A DNA stretch of 64,000 bases, taken from NCBI GenBank assembly GCA_963738325.1, contig CAVTWD010000008.1, positions 372,001 to 436,000 of the forward strand, read 5' to 3'. Shown piece by piece: positions 46,279 to 55,500 of the stretch. Made by a program: the position numbers and the translations under genes. Below the pieces are notes generated by a model that worked only from the letters and a program-made list of their open reading frames with translations, was not told the origin of the DNA and ran no database searches. The DNA comes from CAVTWD01 sp963738325 (GTDB taxonomy: Bacteria; Actinomycetota; Acidimicrobiia; Acidimicrobiales; Ilumatobacteraceae). Numbering within the stretch: position 1 is the first letter of the stretch; the number at the start of each line of letters is the position of its first letter.

Positions 46279-48260
46279 GCGTCGGCGAGCTTGGCCTGGC
46301 GACCGGCGGCGTGGCGGTGCCCGAAACCGGCGCGTCCCGCGGCGTGGTTGGCTTGCCACATCGCCGGGCGCGACTCGTCGCGCAACTCGGCCTCGATGCC
46401 GGCGATGCGCTCGCCGTAGGGCGCCCAGGCGGCCCGAGCGGCGGCAAGCGCCGGTTCCAGCCCGCCGAGCTCGGCCGCAGCTTGGGCTCGATCGTCTTGC
46501 CCGGCTCGCAGTGAGCGGACGAGCTCTTCACGATGGTGCCCGAGGCGGACGCGGTAGTCGTCGACCCAGTCCGGGATCCGGTCCTGAGGGGCCTGGGCCT
46601 GCTCACGGGGTGGAGTCTCGCGGGCGAGGGTGCGTCGTTGGGTGACGGCGGGGACGTCGGCCCGGTCATGGGCGAGACGACTCCAGCACGTCGCGGGCCT
46701 CGGCCAGATCGGCGGTCTCGGTAACGACGCAGAGCCGGTTGGCCTGGCGGCCGCGGGTGGCCCCGACGTACAGCCCGCGGTGGGTGGTCGCGGGCGAGAC
46801 GAGGGCGAGGGCGACGTCGACGGTGTGGCCCTGATGGCCGTGCTCGGTGGCGGCATACCCGAGGCGCACGTGCTCGCCAACGTAGTCAGCGGGCAGCGTG
46901 ACGCGGCCGTGTCCAGCGCCATGGGACACGGTGAGCGAACCGTCGGGATGAGTTGCGGTGACGGTCCAAGGTCGCGGTTACGTACCGGCTGACCTGCATC
47001 GGTGAGGAGCTGGCGGTGGTTGCGGCGGGTGGCGATCACATCACCCACGTAAGCGAACCCGCCATCAGCGATCGCCGCCACGGTGTCGGGGTGGATGTCA
47101 CCGACGGCGAGGCGCCGGCGCTGGATGGCGCCGTTGATGGCGTCGACGTGATGGTTGGTGGTGGCGGTGATCGCCACGGTGTGACCATCCAGCATGTACC
47201 TGAGCCACGCCTTGGCGATGGCATCGACGTGGTCGTCGAACCTGCCGGCGACGATGCGCCCGTGGTCCTGGTAGGCGTCGAGCGCGGCCGGGTTCCCGGC
47301 TCGCAGCTGAAGCGATGCCTTCGCCTCCCACAGTTGGTGGAAGCGGTGGATGCGGGCCAGCTCGTGGACTCGGCTCGTGGCGCAGAGCTCGGCGAACAGC
47401 CCACCGCGGCCCACGGCTTGGAGCTGGTGGGGGTCGCCGACCAGCACCAGGCGCCAACCATCCCGCTCGGCCAGCTCGACGAGGTGGTAGAGCGACGAGG
47501 TGCCTAGCATGCCGGCTTCGTCGACGATGACCGTGGTCCCGGCAGCGAGCCGGTACTCATCGAGCGGCAGCCGATCGGTGCGGCTCCATTCGTGGAGCAG
47601 TTTGGCGACCGTGTCCGTCTTCACGCCGGTCTCCCGTTCGAGCACCTGGGCGCTCTTGGCCGTGGGGGCGACGCCGAACACCGCCCGATCCCAGCTCCTC
47701 ACGTCGTCGACGGCGCGTTCCAACGTCGTGGTCTTGCCGGTGCCAGCCGGACCGACCACGACCACGAGGCGGTCCGATCCGGCGACGGCCGCGGCGGCGT
47801 CGGCCTGCAGGACGTCGAGGCCGGCTCGGGCCACCGTCGACGATGGCGCCGGCTCGTCGGCCTGGGCCTGCATCGCCCAGGCGAGCACGTGCTCCTCCTC
47901 GGCGAGGATCGCCTCGCTGGTGAAGTGCGGCGCGACCGGCTCGACCCACACCGAGCGTCCATCAGACGACCGCCGGGTTGAGCCCGTGTCGGGCGGGTCG
48001 AGATCGACGCAGCGCTCGATCACCCGATCAGCGGCCCGCTCCAGGGCGGCCGCACGGTCCTGTTCGGCGGCGTCGATGCCGGCGACCAGCCGATCCGGTC
48101 CCCAGCCGAGCCCGCCGGCCTCGGCCGCCCACCGTGACCGCAGACTCGAGACACCGTGGCCGCTCTTGTGCGCTCGGGTGTCGCCAGACGCCTCCCGGCA
48201 GAGCGCGGCCCGCTCCCGCCGGATCGGATCCCGACCCTCCCGTTCACGGAACTCCTCCAC
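46279..48260 (-). pseudogene. MobF-type relaxase-helicase remnant of island C
   Basis: The helicase part is largely in one frame: Walker A VVGPAGTGKTTTLERAV, VFGVAPTAKSAQVLE, Walker B TTVIVDEAGMLGTSS, VGDPHQLQAVGRGGLFAELC; frame changes lie near 46,970 and 46,670. The N-terminal relaxase domain with nicking Tyr and His site is absent: the frame begins at EEFREREGRDPIRRERAALC exactly where an integrase fragment starts on the other strand. The C-terminus stops at AGRQAKLADA where MFS sequence starts. It cannot nick DNA. Confidence 0.75.
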
Positions 48261-48263
48261 CCT

Positions 48264-48433
48264 GGGCGACCCTTGCGCTCGTCGCCGGCGTCGATGTGCG
48301 AATCGTGTCCGAACGCCTCGGCCACGCGAGTCCCCTGATCACCTGGCAGACCTACCAGCACGTCATCAAGGGCATGCAGTCCGACGCCGCCGAGAAGGTG
48401 GCGAGCCTGATCTTCGGGAGCACGACAGCGTGA
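48264..48433 (+). pseudogene. Tyrosine integrase, C-terminal fragment
   Basis: The last 55 residues of a tyrosine recombinase: ATLALVAGVDVRIVSERLGH, then ASPLITWQTYQHV with nucleophile Tyr, ending ASLIFGSTTA. The Arg I and HxxR boxes are gone, cut at the relaxase junction near 48,262. It points toward tRNA-Gln, the site its parent presumably used. Its stop overlaps the next start (GTGA). Confidence 0.75.
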
Positions 48434-48615
48434 CCTCACCATTCGGTGGACCGATCCCCGACGAGATCGTCCTCACCCGCGTGGAGGCGACGGTCGTGCT
48501 CTTCGCCCTCGATGAAGGCATCGATGCCGTGAACGACGTTGCCTTGCGGTCGCGCCTCGAGGGTGCGGCACCCATCATCGTCGAGAAGCTTCTCCCCGAC
48601 CTGCCCGACCTCTGA
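48430..48615 (+). CDS. Small hypothetical protein after the integrase
   Basis: A 61-aa protein (VTSPFGGPIPDEIVLTRVEA, TVVLFALDEGIDAVNDVALR, ending EKLLPDLPDL), coupled to the integrase stop by GTGA. No family recognised. It is probably an element-specific accessory gene. Confidence 0.5.
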   Translation: MTSPFGGPIPDEIVLTRVEATVVLFALDEGIDAVNDVALRSRLEGAAPIIVEKLLPDLPDL

Positions 48616-48632
48616 GAGGACGACCTACGCTG

Positions 48633-48823
48633 ATGGCCATGACCGAGCGTCTGCTCCGAGTGCCCGAGGTGGCGAGGCGCGCCTAAAGCTCGACGGTCCC
48701 GTCGTCTACGACCTGATCCTGAGCGGTGAGCTGGCCGCGGGCAAGGGGGCCGACGGCTTGGTGTATGTGCGCGAGTCAGCGCTCGTCGAGTACGAACAGC
48801 GCCCAGCGCCCTCGACGACGTAG
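48633..48823 (+). CDS. Excisionase-like HTH protein (one frameshift)
   Basis: MAMTERLLRVPEVARR is followed, after a one-base change near 48,683, by LKLDGPVVYDLILSGELAAG and LVYVRESALVEYEQRP: the Xis/HTH_17 pattern of recognition helix plus wing ending in a helix. About 62 aa, the usual length. It lies between the integrase fragment and tRNA-Gln and would have directed excision of island C. Confidence 0.6.
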
Positions 48824-48895
48824 CGACAACCTGCCGACCGTGGGTCCCCTCGCGGCCGGCCCGCACGGTGCCATCAGCAGCCTCGGCCCGCGCGC

Positions 48896-48915
48896 TTGTG
48901 ACCAACTCGTGACCA
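48896..48915 (+). promoter_or_regulatory. Putative arm-type site, right end of island C
   Basis: TTGTGACCAACTCGTGACCA differs at one base from 35,471-35,490 and has the same 11-bp period, 72 bp inside the tRNA-Gln end. Confidence 0.5.
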
Positions 48916-48943
48916 CGACGGCGTTTCATGTCATCTCATGCAG

Positions 48944-48970
48944 AAGGCCCAGGTTCGTGACCTGGGCCTT
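48944..48970 (-). terminator. Hairpin downstream of tRNA-Gln
   Basis: AAGGCCCAGGT and ACCTGGGCCTT form a perfect 11-bp stem with a 5-base loop, 17 bases beyond the tRNA 3' end. The stem closes with A/T, giving a short U stretch in the minus-strand transcript. It should end tRNA-Gln transcription. Confidence 0.7.
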
Positions 48971-48986
48971 CGCTCGCGCCTCGATG

Positions 48987-49058
48987 CTCGGGGGGGAGGA
49001 CTCGAACCCCCAACGACAGGGCCAGAACCTGCTGTGTTGCCGATTACACCACCCCCGA
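48987..49058 (-). tRNA. tRNA-Gln (anticodon CTG)
   Basis: 72 nt without encoded CCA. Acceptor TCGGGGG pairs with CCCCCGA, the anticodon stem closes loop TTCTGGC giving CTG, and the T arm holds GGTTCGAGTCC. It is the apparent attachment site of island C. Its nearest neighbour is the YdcF-like gene 90 bases away and then gltX, an arrangement with tRNA-Gln/tRNA-Glu beside gltX known from actinobacteria. Confidence 0.93.
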
Positions 49059-49148
49059 AGGGCGATCCGTGAGCCTAGCGGTCGCATCCCGGCACCCGCA
49101 CCCGGGCACCGAAGCGCCCCGCAGTCGAGGTAACGACCCGGGACCGCG

Positions 49149-49813
49149 TCAGCCGAGGAGATCGACGAAGTGGCGCCAGCCGATGATCCGGGCGACGGCC
49201 ACGCCGGCCGCCTCCTGCAGCTCGCGGCGGAAGGCATCGGCGCCCTGGATCGGACTCGTCTTCGTCGGTGACGCGTACGCCGTGAGTCCGAGCTCCTCGG
49301 CCATGCCCTCGATGCGCAACGAGTGGTACGGGTCGGACACGAGGAGCACGCGATGCTTGCCCGCGCCTTCAGGAGGGCGGCGGTCGACGATAGCGACTGC
49401 CAGGAGTTGCGCCCGGTCGTCTCCTCGAGGATGGCGGAAGCCGGCACCCCCCGTTCGGTGAGGTACTTCGTCGAGGCGGCCGCCTCGGTGTAGCGATCGA
49501 GCGGTTGCTTGCCCCCGGTCACGACGATGGTCGGCACGTAGCCGGCGTGGTACAGCTCGAGAGCGTGGTCGAGACGGGCCGCGAGCAGCGACGAGGGCCG
49601 GCCGTTGTACTGCGCCGCCCCGAGCACGACGATGGCGTCGACGGGACGGGCCTGGTCGTGATTACCGGTCGACCACACCTGGTACAGCGTCACGAGGTAG
49701 TAGCCGGCCACCAGCACGAGGAAGGCGAGCAACCCGACGAGCACGCGGACGCGGCCACCGGCGCCGTGAGCGACGGGGCTTGCCCGCACCCACGTAGGCA
49801 CTCTCGGCACCAC
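49149..49813 (-). CDS. YdcF/SanA-like DUF218 membrane protein (one frameshift)
   Basis: About 220 aa. A signal-anchor helix (VRVLVGLLAFLVLVAGYYLV) is followed by the DUF218 domain: VDAIVVLGAAQYNGRPSSLL, YVPTIVVTGG, then EETTGRNSWQSL and, after a frame change near 49,355, MLLVSDPYHSLRIEGMAEEL and the C-terminal HFVDLLG. The family includes ElyC and SanA, linked to envelope integrity; the biochemical role is unsettled. Confidence 0.8.
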
Positions 49814-49881
49814 TCACCGCCTCCGGCACGGGTGCGTCCAACGCCGGCCACTCGGCCGTGATCGGATCGACCACGGTCGGG

Positions 49882-51256
49882 TCAGAGCCGGGCCCGGGCA
49901 GCCCGGAGGCGGGCAAGGGTCTCCTCCCTCCCGAGCAGCTCGAGCGGCTCGTACAGCGGCGGGCCGACGGTGCGGCCGGTGACGGCGACACGCACCGGGG
50001 CCTGCGCCTTCTTCCAGCCGCGGGCGTCGCCGATCGCCTCGAGCGCTGCCTTCAGCTCGTCGGCCTTCCAGTCGACGTCCTCGTACGCGAACGCGACGGC
50101 GTCGAGCAATTCCGCCGACCACGGCTCGGCGCGTGCCCTTGGCGAACTCACCCTCGACCTCGGGCACGGCGTCGAAGAAGTCCACGTACGCGGGCACCTC
50201 GGACAGCACCTTGACCCGCTCCTGGACGAGCGGGGCGATGGCGACGAACTTGGAGAAGGCTTCAGCGGACAGCGGCACGAGATACGGCCGCGCCGCCTCC
50301 ACGAAGTCGTCGACAGCCATCCGCCTGATGTACTCGCCGTTGAACGCGGTGAGCTTCCTCACGTCGAAGAAGGCGGGCGAGGGCACGACGTCCTCGAGGC
50401 GGAACTCGGCCTCGATGCGCTCCCAGGGAACGATCTCCTCGTCCCCCTTCGGCGCCCATCCCAGCAGCATGAGGTAGTTGCGCATGGCCTCGGGCAGGTA
50501 ACCCTCGTCGCGGTACTCCTCCAAAGCCACCTTGTCCCGCCGCTTCGAGAGCTTCTGGCGCCTCTCGTTCACGAGCACCGGGACGTGAGCCCATCGCGGC
50601 TCGGGACCGCCGCCCAGCGCCTCCCAGAGCAGCAGCGCCTTCGGCGTGTTGGGCAGATGCTCCTCGCCCCGGATGACGTGCGTGACACGCATGTCGATGT
50701 CGTCGACCACGTTCGCGAGGATGAAGGTGGGCGTGCCGTTGGCCCGCTCCACGACGAAGTCCTCGATGGTGCGGTGCTCGAAAGTGGGGGTGCCTCGGAT
50801 CAGGTCCACCACCGTCGTTGACCCCTCGTAGGGCGTCGCGAACCGCAGGGCACGGCCCGGCCCCGGACCGAGCCTCCGCTCACGGCAGAAGCCGTCGTAC
50901 CCAGGGGTCGGTCGGCCACGCGTGCGGGCGTCAACCTGCTCCCTGGTGCACTCGCAGTAGTAAGCCCGTCCCGCCTCGTACAGGTGCGCCGCCGCGCCAC
51001 GGTGGCGCTCGGCCCGATCGGACTGGAAGACCGGCCCCTCGTCCCACACCACGCCGATCCAGGTGAGGGCGGAGAGGATGCCCTCGGTCCACTCGGGCCG
51101 GTTGCGCTCGGTGTCGGTGTCCTCGATGCGCAGGATGAAGGCCCCGTCGTGCTGGCGGGCGAAGATCGAGTTGAACAGCGCCGTGCGGGCCCCGCCCACG
51201 TGGAAGTAGCCCGTGGGGGAGGGAGCGAAGCGCACGCGCACGGGCCCGTCGGTCAC
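49882..51256 (-). CDS. gltX: Glutamyl-tRNA synthetase (one frameshift)
   Basis: Class I aminoacyl-tRNA synthetase, about 458 aa. The HIGH-type motif is PSPTGYFHVGGARTALFN and the KMSKS-type motif is QKLSKRRDKVALEE; THVIRGEEHLPNTPKALLL is also diagnostic. Near 50,140 one base is off: the main frame ends GEFAKGTRR, and the anticodon-binding C-terminus continues as EPWSAELLDAVAFAYEDVDW to RLRAARARL at 49,882. It charges tRNA-Glu, and in organisms without GlnRS also tRNA-Gln; both tRNA genes lie at this locus. The gene must work in a living cell, so the indel is a read error or this copy is redundant. Confidence 0.92.
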
Positions 51257-51391
51257 TCCACGAGGCTACCGAAGGGGGCTCCGGCGGTTCGGGCGCCCTC
51301 GGTCGCCTCTCACTCGGCTCGTCTGCGCGGAACTTGAACCCGAGATGCCGTGCACGGCATCCTCAGGTTCGACTTCTGAGAGGGACGCGGG

Positions 51392-51670
51392 TCAGTCGAC
51401 GCCGATCGACCACATGGCGTCGAGGTCACGACGGCTGTAGCTGCGGAAGGCGATGAGCGTGCGCGTCCGCGTGATGCCGTCGAGCGCGGCGATCTCGTGG
51501 GTGACGACGTCGGCGAGGTCGTCGTGATGGCGGACACGGGCGACGGCCACCAGGTCGTACTCCCCGGCGACGGAGTACACCTCGGCCACGCTCGCCAACT
51601 CGGCCAGCGCGGCGGCGAGGCCGGCGGTGCGAGCCGGGACGGCGTTGATGAGCACGAAGGCGGTCACCAT
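51392..51670 (-). CDS. Stand-alone Lrp/AsnC ligand-binding (RAM) domain protein
   Basis: A 92-aa protein consisting only of the effector-binding domain: TAFVLINAVPARTAGLAAAL, SVAGEYDLVAVARVRHHDDL and TRTRTLIAFRSYSRRDLDA. There is no HTH in front. Such SraA-like proteins form rings and are usual in actinobacteria; amino-acid sensing is likely. Confidence 0.8.
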   Translation of the reverse strand: MVTAFVLINAVPARTAGLAAALAELASVAEVYSVAGEYDLVAVARVRHHDDLADVVTHEIAALDGITRTRTLIAFRSYSRRDLDAMWSIGVD

Positions 51671-51724
51671 CGGCGCTCAGGCTAGGACTTCGAGTGGTCG
51701 AACGGTTCCGGTATCGTCGCGCTC

Positions 51725-52543
51725 GTGAGCAGTCGGCCTCCCGTGGGATCGCCTGGGCCTCTGCTGCGGCTCCTCGAGAGCCGCGCCGTGTGGGAAATGG
51801 GGGCCTTCATGGCCGCCTCGCCCATGCTGCGGATGATGGGTCGGGGTGATCGCCATCCGGTGCTGGTCATGCCCGGGTTCACCGCCGACGACCGGTCCAC
51901 GGTGCCCCTACGCTGGTTCCTCCGCGGGCAGGGCTACTGGACGCATGGGTGGCTGCTCGGCAACAACTTCGGCCCCACCCGGCGGGTGCTGCAGGGCATC
52001 GACGAACGTCTCGACGAACTCCACGACCGCCATCAGCGCAAGATGACCCTGATCGGTTGGAGCCTCGGGGGCATCTACGCCCGCCACCTCGCCCGCGTCC
52101 ACCCCGACAAGGTGCGCCAGGTGATCACGCTCGGGACCCCTTTCCGGATGATCGAGGGCGATCAGTCCGCGGTCGACGGGCTATGGCACTCGATCGACCA
52201 CCGCTTCTCCCCTGACGACATCGCCGCGTTGCTACAGCCGGAGGACGAGAAACCCCGCCTCCGCGTGCCGGCCACGGCCATCTACAGCCGGACCGACGGT
52301 GTCGTGAAGTGGTACACGTGCATCGAGCGGGCCGGGCCCTTGCGGGAGAACATCCAGGTCCGCAGCAGCCACTCGGGCCTCGGCTGGAACCCGGCCGTCC
52401 TGATCGCCATCGCCGACCGGCTGGCGCAGCCCGAAGGGCGATGGCGGCCCTTCCGGCCGCCCTTCGGTTGGGGCGGGTGGTACCCGAGAGCGGCGAACTA
52501 TGAGCCGCCCGAACCGGCCCGTCGCCGCTTCCGCATCGCGTAG
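51725..52543 (+). CDS. Lipase-like alpha/beta-hydrolase
   Basis: 272 aa. HPVLVMPGFTADDRST holds the oxyanion region, MTLIGWSLGGIYARHLARVH the nucleophile Ser elbow, PATAIYSRTDGVVKW the likely acid and SSHSGLGWNPAVL the likely catalytic His. The lid-like middle segment (MIEGDQSAVDGLWHSIDHRF) resembles PGAP1/esterase-type hydrolases. It diverges from the AsnC-type gene with only 54 bases between, so they share a promoter region. Confidence 0.75.
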   Translation: MSSRPPVGSPGPLLRLLESRAVWEMGAFMAASPMLRMMGRGDRHPVLVMPGFTADDRSTVPLRWFLRGQGYWTHGWLLGNNFGPTRRVLQGIDERLDELHDRHQRKMTLIGWSLGGIYARHLARVHPDKVRQVITLGTPFRMIEGDQSAVDGLWHSIDHRFSPDDIAALLQPEDEKPRLRVPATAIYSRTDGVVKWYTCIERAGPLRENIQVRSSHSGLGWNPAVLIAIADRLAQPEGRWRPFRPPFGWGGWYPRAANYEPPEPARRRFRIA

Positions 52544-52589
52544 ATCCCTCGCCGCGACTCGCGCGCCGCAGGCCCCCCGGGCCGAGGCG

Positions 52590-55500
52590 TCAGCGGACGG
52601 GCATGCTCGACAGCACGAGGTTGCGCAGCTGGCGCAGCGCCACCGACAGCGTGGTGAGGTCGAACGTGCCTCCCGCCCGGATTTCGCCGAACAAGCGACC
52701 GAGTCGCTCGACGATGCGCTGGTTCTCCTTCACCCACGCTTCCAGGAGCGCGTCGACGGGCGTGAAGAGGTCGCCACCGCGGAGGACCTCGTCGAGCAGC
52801 TCGCGCATGGCCGTCAACAGATCGTCGCGCTGGCTGGCGCGCGCGTGGCTCTGCCACCGATCGGTGCGAGGCAGGGCCCCGATGCGCTCCCACAGCCAAT
52901 CGAGGTCGAGCCGGTCGAACAGCAGCCAGTAGGTGGCACAGACGTCCTCCACCTTCCGGCCGCGGGCATTCGCCACTTCCACGAGGTCGAAGGAGATGTG
53001 CAGCAGCGGCCACGCCGACGCCAGCCGGGCCAGCTCGGCGGGCACCCCCGCTTCGCCGTACTCCTTCCGCAGGGCGGCGGTGTTGTCGGCCTTCGAGCCG
53101 ATCACGAGGTCGGGGAGCACCTCGCCGAGCACGGTCGTGCCGGGTTCGAAGACGTGAACCGTTCCGTCGAGATCGAGCGGCGGTCGGCGGCGTCGCAACA
53201 GCCAGAGCCCGCCTCGCTCGACGAGGCGTCGCAGTTCGAGGAACAGCCGCACCTGCACCGCTGACGCCACGCGACCGTCAAGGGCCTCGATGTCGGCCCA
53301 GTGCTCGCGCATGCGGAACACGTCTCGCGAGACGATGTGGGCCCGGGTGATGTCGGACACCGAGGCGCCCGTCTCCTCGGTCATCCGATGGTCGAACGAA
53401 GTGCCGGCCCGGTTGACCATGTCGTTGACGACGACGGTGGCGATGATCTCCCGGCGCAGGCGGTGGCCTGGCATGAGCGCGGCGAAACGTTCCTGCAGCG
53501 CGGGTGGGAAGTAGCGCACGAGCTCGGGCAGGACGTAAGGATCCTCCGGGAGGTCGGAGTCGAGCACCGCCTCGACGTTCGTGGTCTTCGTGTAGGCGAG
53601 GAGCACGGCGAACTCGGGCGTGGTGAGCCCGAGCCCGGAAGCCTCTCGCTCGGCGAACTGCTTCTCGCCCGGGAGGAACTCGAGCTGGCGGTCGAGGAGG
53701 TCTTCCTGCTCGAGGCTGCGGACGTACCGCGTGTGCACGTCGATCATCGGTGCCGACTGGGAGCGGGCGATGGCGAGGGCCACGTTCTGGTCGTAGTTGT
53801 CGGCCAAGACGTGGGCGGCCACGTCATCGGTCATCTCCACCAAGAGCTGATCGCGTTGCTTGCGGGTCATGTCGCCGGCGGCCACCACGCCGTCGAGGAG
53901 GATCTTGATGTTGACCTCGTGGTCCGAGCAGTCCACCCCCGCCGAGTTGTCGATGGCGTCGGTGTTGATGAGACCGCCGGCGAGCGCGAACTCGACGCGC
54001 CCCAACTGCGTGAACCCGAGGTTGCCGCCTTCCGCGACCACGCGGCAGCGAAGGTCGGCCCCGTTCACCCTCAACCCGTCGTTGGCGCGATCGCCGACAT
54101 CGGCGTTCGATTCCGACGTCGCCTTCACGTACGTGCCGATGCCGCCGTTCCACAACAGGTCGACGGGGGCGCGCAGGATCACCGAGAGCAGCTCGACGGG
54201 CGTGAGGACCTCGGCGTCGGTGCCCAGCGCGGCACGCGCCGCGTCGGACAACGAGATGCTCTTCGCGCTACGGGGCCAGACCCCTCCCCCCGCCGAGATC
54301 CTCGTGCGCTCGTAGTCGTCCCACGACGAGCCGCCCAGGTCGTAGAGGCGCTGGCGCTCGGCGAACGACACGGACGGGTCCGGGTCGGGGTCGATGAAGA
54401 CGTGGCGATGGTCGAAGGCCGCCAGCAGCCGGAGGTGATGGCTGCGCAGCATGCCGTTGCCGAAGACATCACCCGACATGTCACCGATGCCCACGACCGA
54501 GATCGGGGCGCTGTCGGCGTCGACGCCGAGCACGTTGAAGTGTCGCCGGACGCTCTCCCATGCCCCTTTCGCGGTGATGCCCATCTTCTTGTGGTCGTAG
54601 CCAGACGAACCACCCGAGGCGAACGCGTCCCCCAGCCAGAATCCGTACTCCGCAGCGAGGCCGTTGGCCACATCGCTGAACGCGGCGGTGCCCTTGTCGG
54701 CCGCCACCACCAGGTAAGGATCGTCGCTGTCGCGCCGCACGACCCGAGGGGGAGGGACGACGGCGCCTTCGACGATGTTGTCGGTGACGTCGAGCAGGCC
54801 CCGGATGAAGGTCCGGTAACCCTCGACGACGGCGTCGTGGAGCACGCTGGGGTCAGCGGGCGGCTCCTTCACCACGAACCCGCCCTTGGCGCCGACGGGG
54901 ACGATCACCGCGTTCTTGACCATCTGGGCCTTCATCAGCCCGAGGATCTCGGTGCGGAAGTCCTCCATGCGATCGCTCCAGCGGATGCCGCCGCGTGCCA
55001 CCGGGCCACCCCGCAGGTGCACGCCCTCGACGCCCGGTGCGTACACCCAGATCTCGAACATCGGGCGCGGCAGGGGCAGGTCGGGGATCTTGGCCGGGTC
55101 GAACTTGAAGCTCAGCCAGAGGCGAGGAGCACCGCTGTCGTCGGTGCTGTACGCGTTGGTGCGCGTCGTCGCCTCGATGAGGCGCAGGACGGAACGCAAG
55201 ATGCGGTCCTCGTCGAGGCTGGCCACGCCGTCGAGGTCGTGGCCGAGCTCGGTCGCGAGAGCGGCCGCACTCTCTTCGGGGGTGTTCTGGCGGGCCGGGT
55301 CGAAGTGGAGGGAGAACAGCTCGATCAGCTTCTTGACGATGGCCGGGTGCGACGGCCATCGCGCTCTCGATGTAGCGCTGGCTGAAGGTGGTGCCCGCCT
55401 GGCGTAGGTACTTGGCGTACGCCCGGAGCACCGTGACCTGCCGGCCGGTCAGCCCGCCGGCCAGCACGAGGCGGTTGAAGCCGTCCGGCTCGATCTCGTG

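Larger units (their letters stand above)
35331..48987. mobile_element. Island C at tRNA-Gln(CTG), decayed, about 13.6 kb
   Basis: Bounded by a tRNA-Gln 3' remnant on the left and intact tRNA-Gln on the right, with matching 20-bp arm-like repeats just inside each end (35,471 and 48,896; 19 of 20 identical). It keeps an excisionase-like gene, the last 55 codons of an integrase and a large relaxase remnant. Cargo is stress and transport genes. The integrase and relaxase are both truncated, so the island is no longer self-mobile unless helped. Confidence 0.55.

Noticed and set aside
44774..46514. A natural MFS-relaxase fusion protein
   Set aside because: The relaxase part is in antisense orientation in that frame, so the extension has no meaning; it is a rearrangement junction.
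35471..48915. GTGACCA and GGTGTAACG repeats as CRISPR
   Set aside because: Only two units at each site with no spacers and no cas genes. Position beside tRNA cores points to integrase arm sites.
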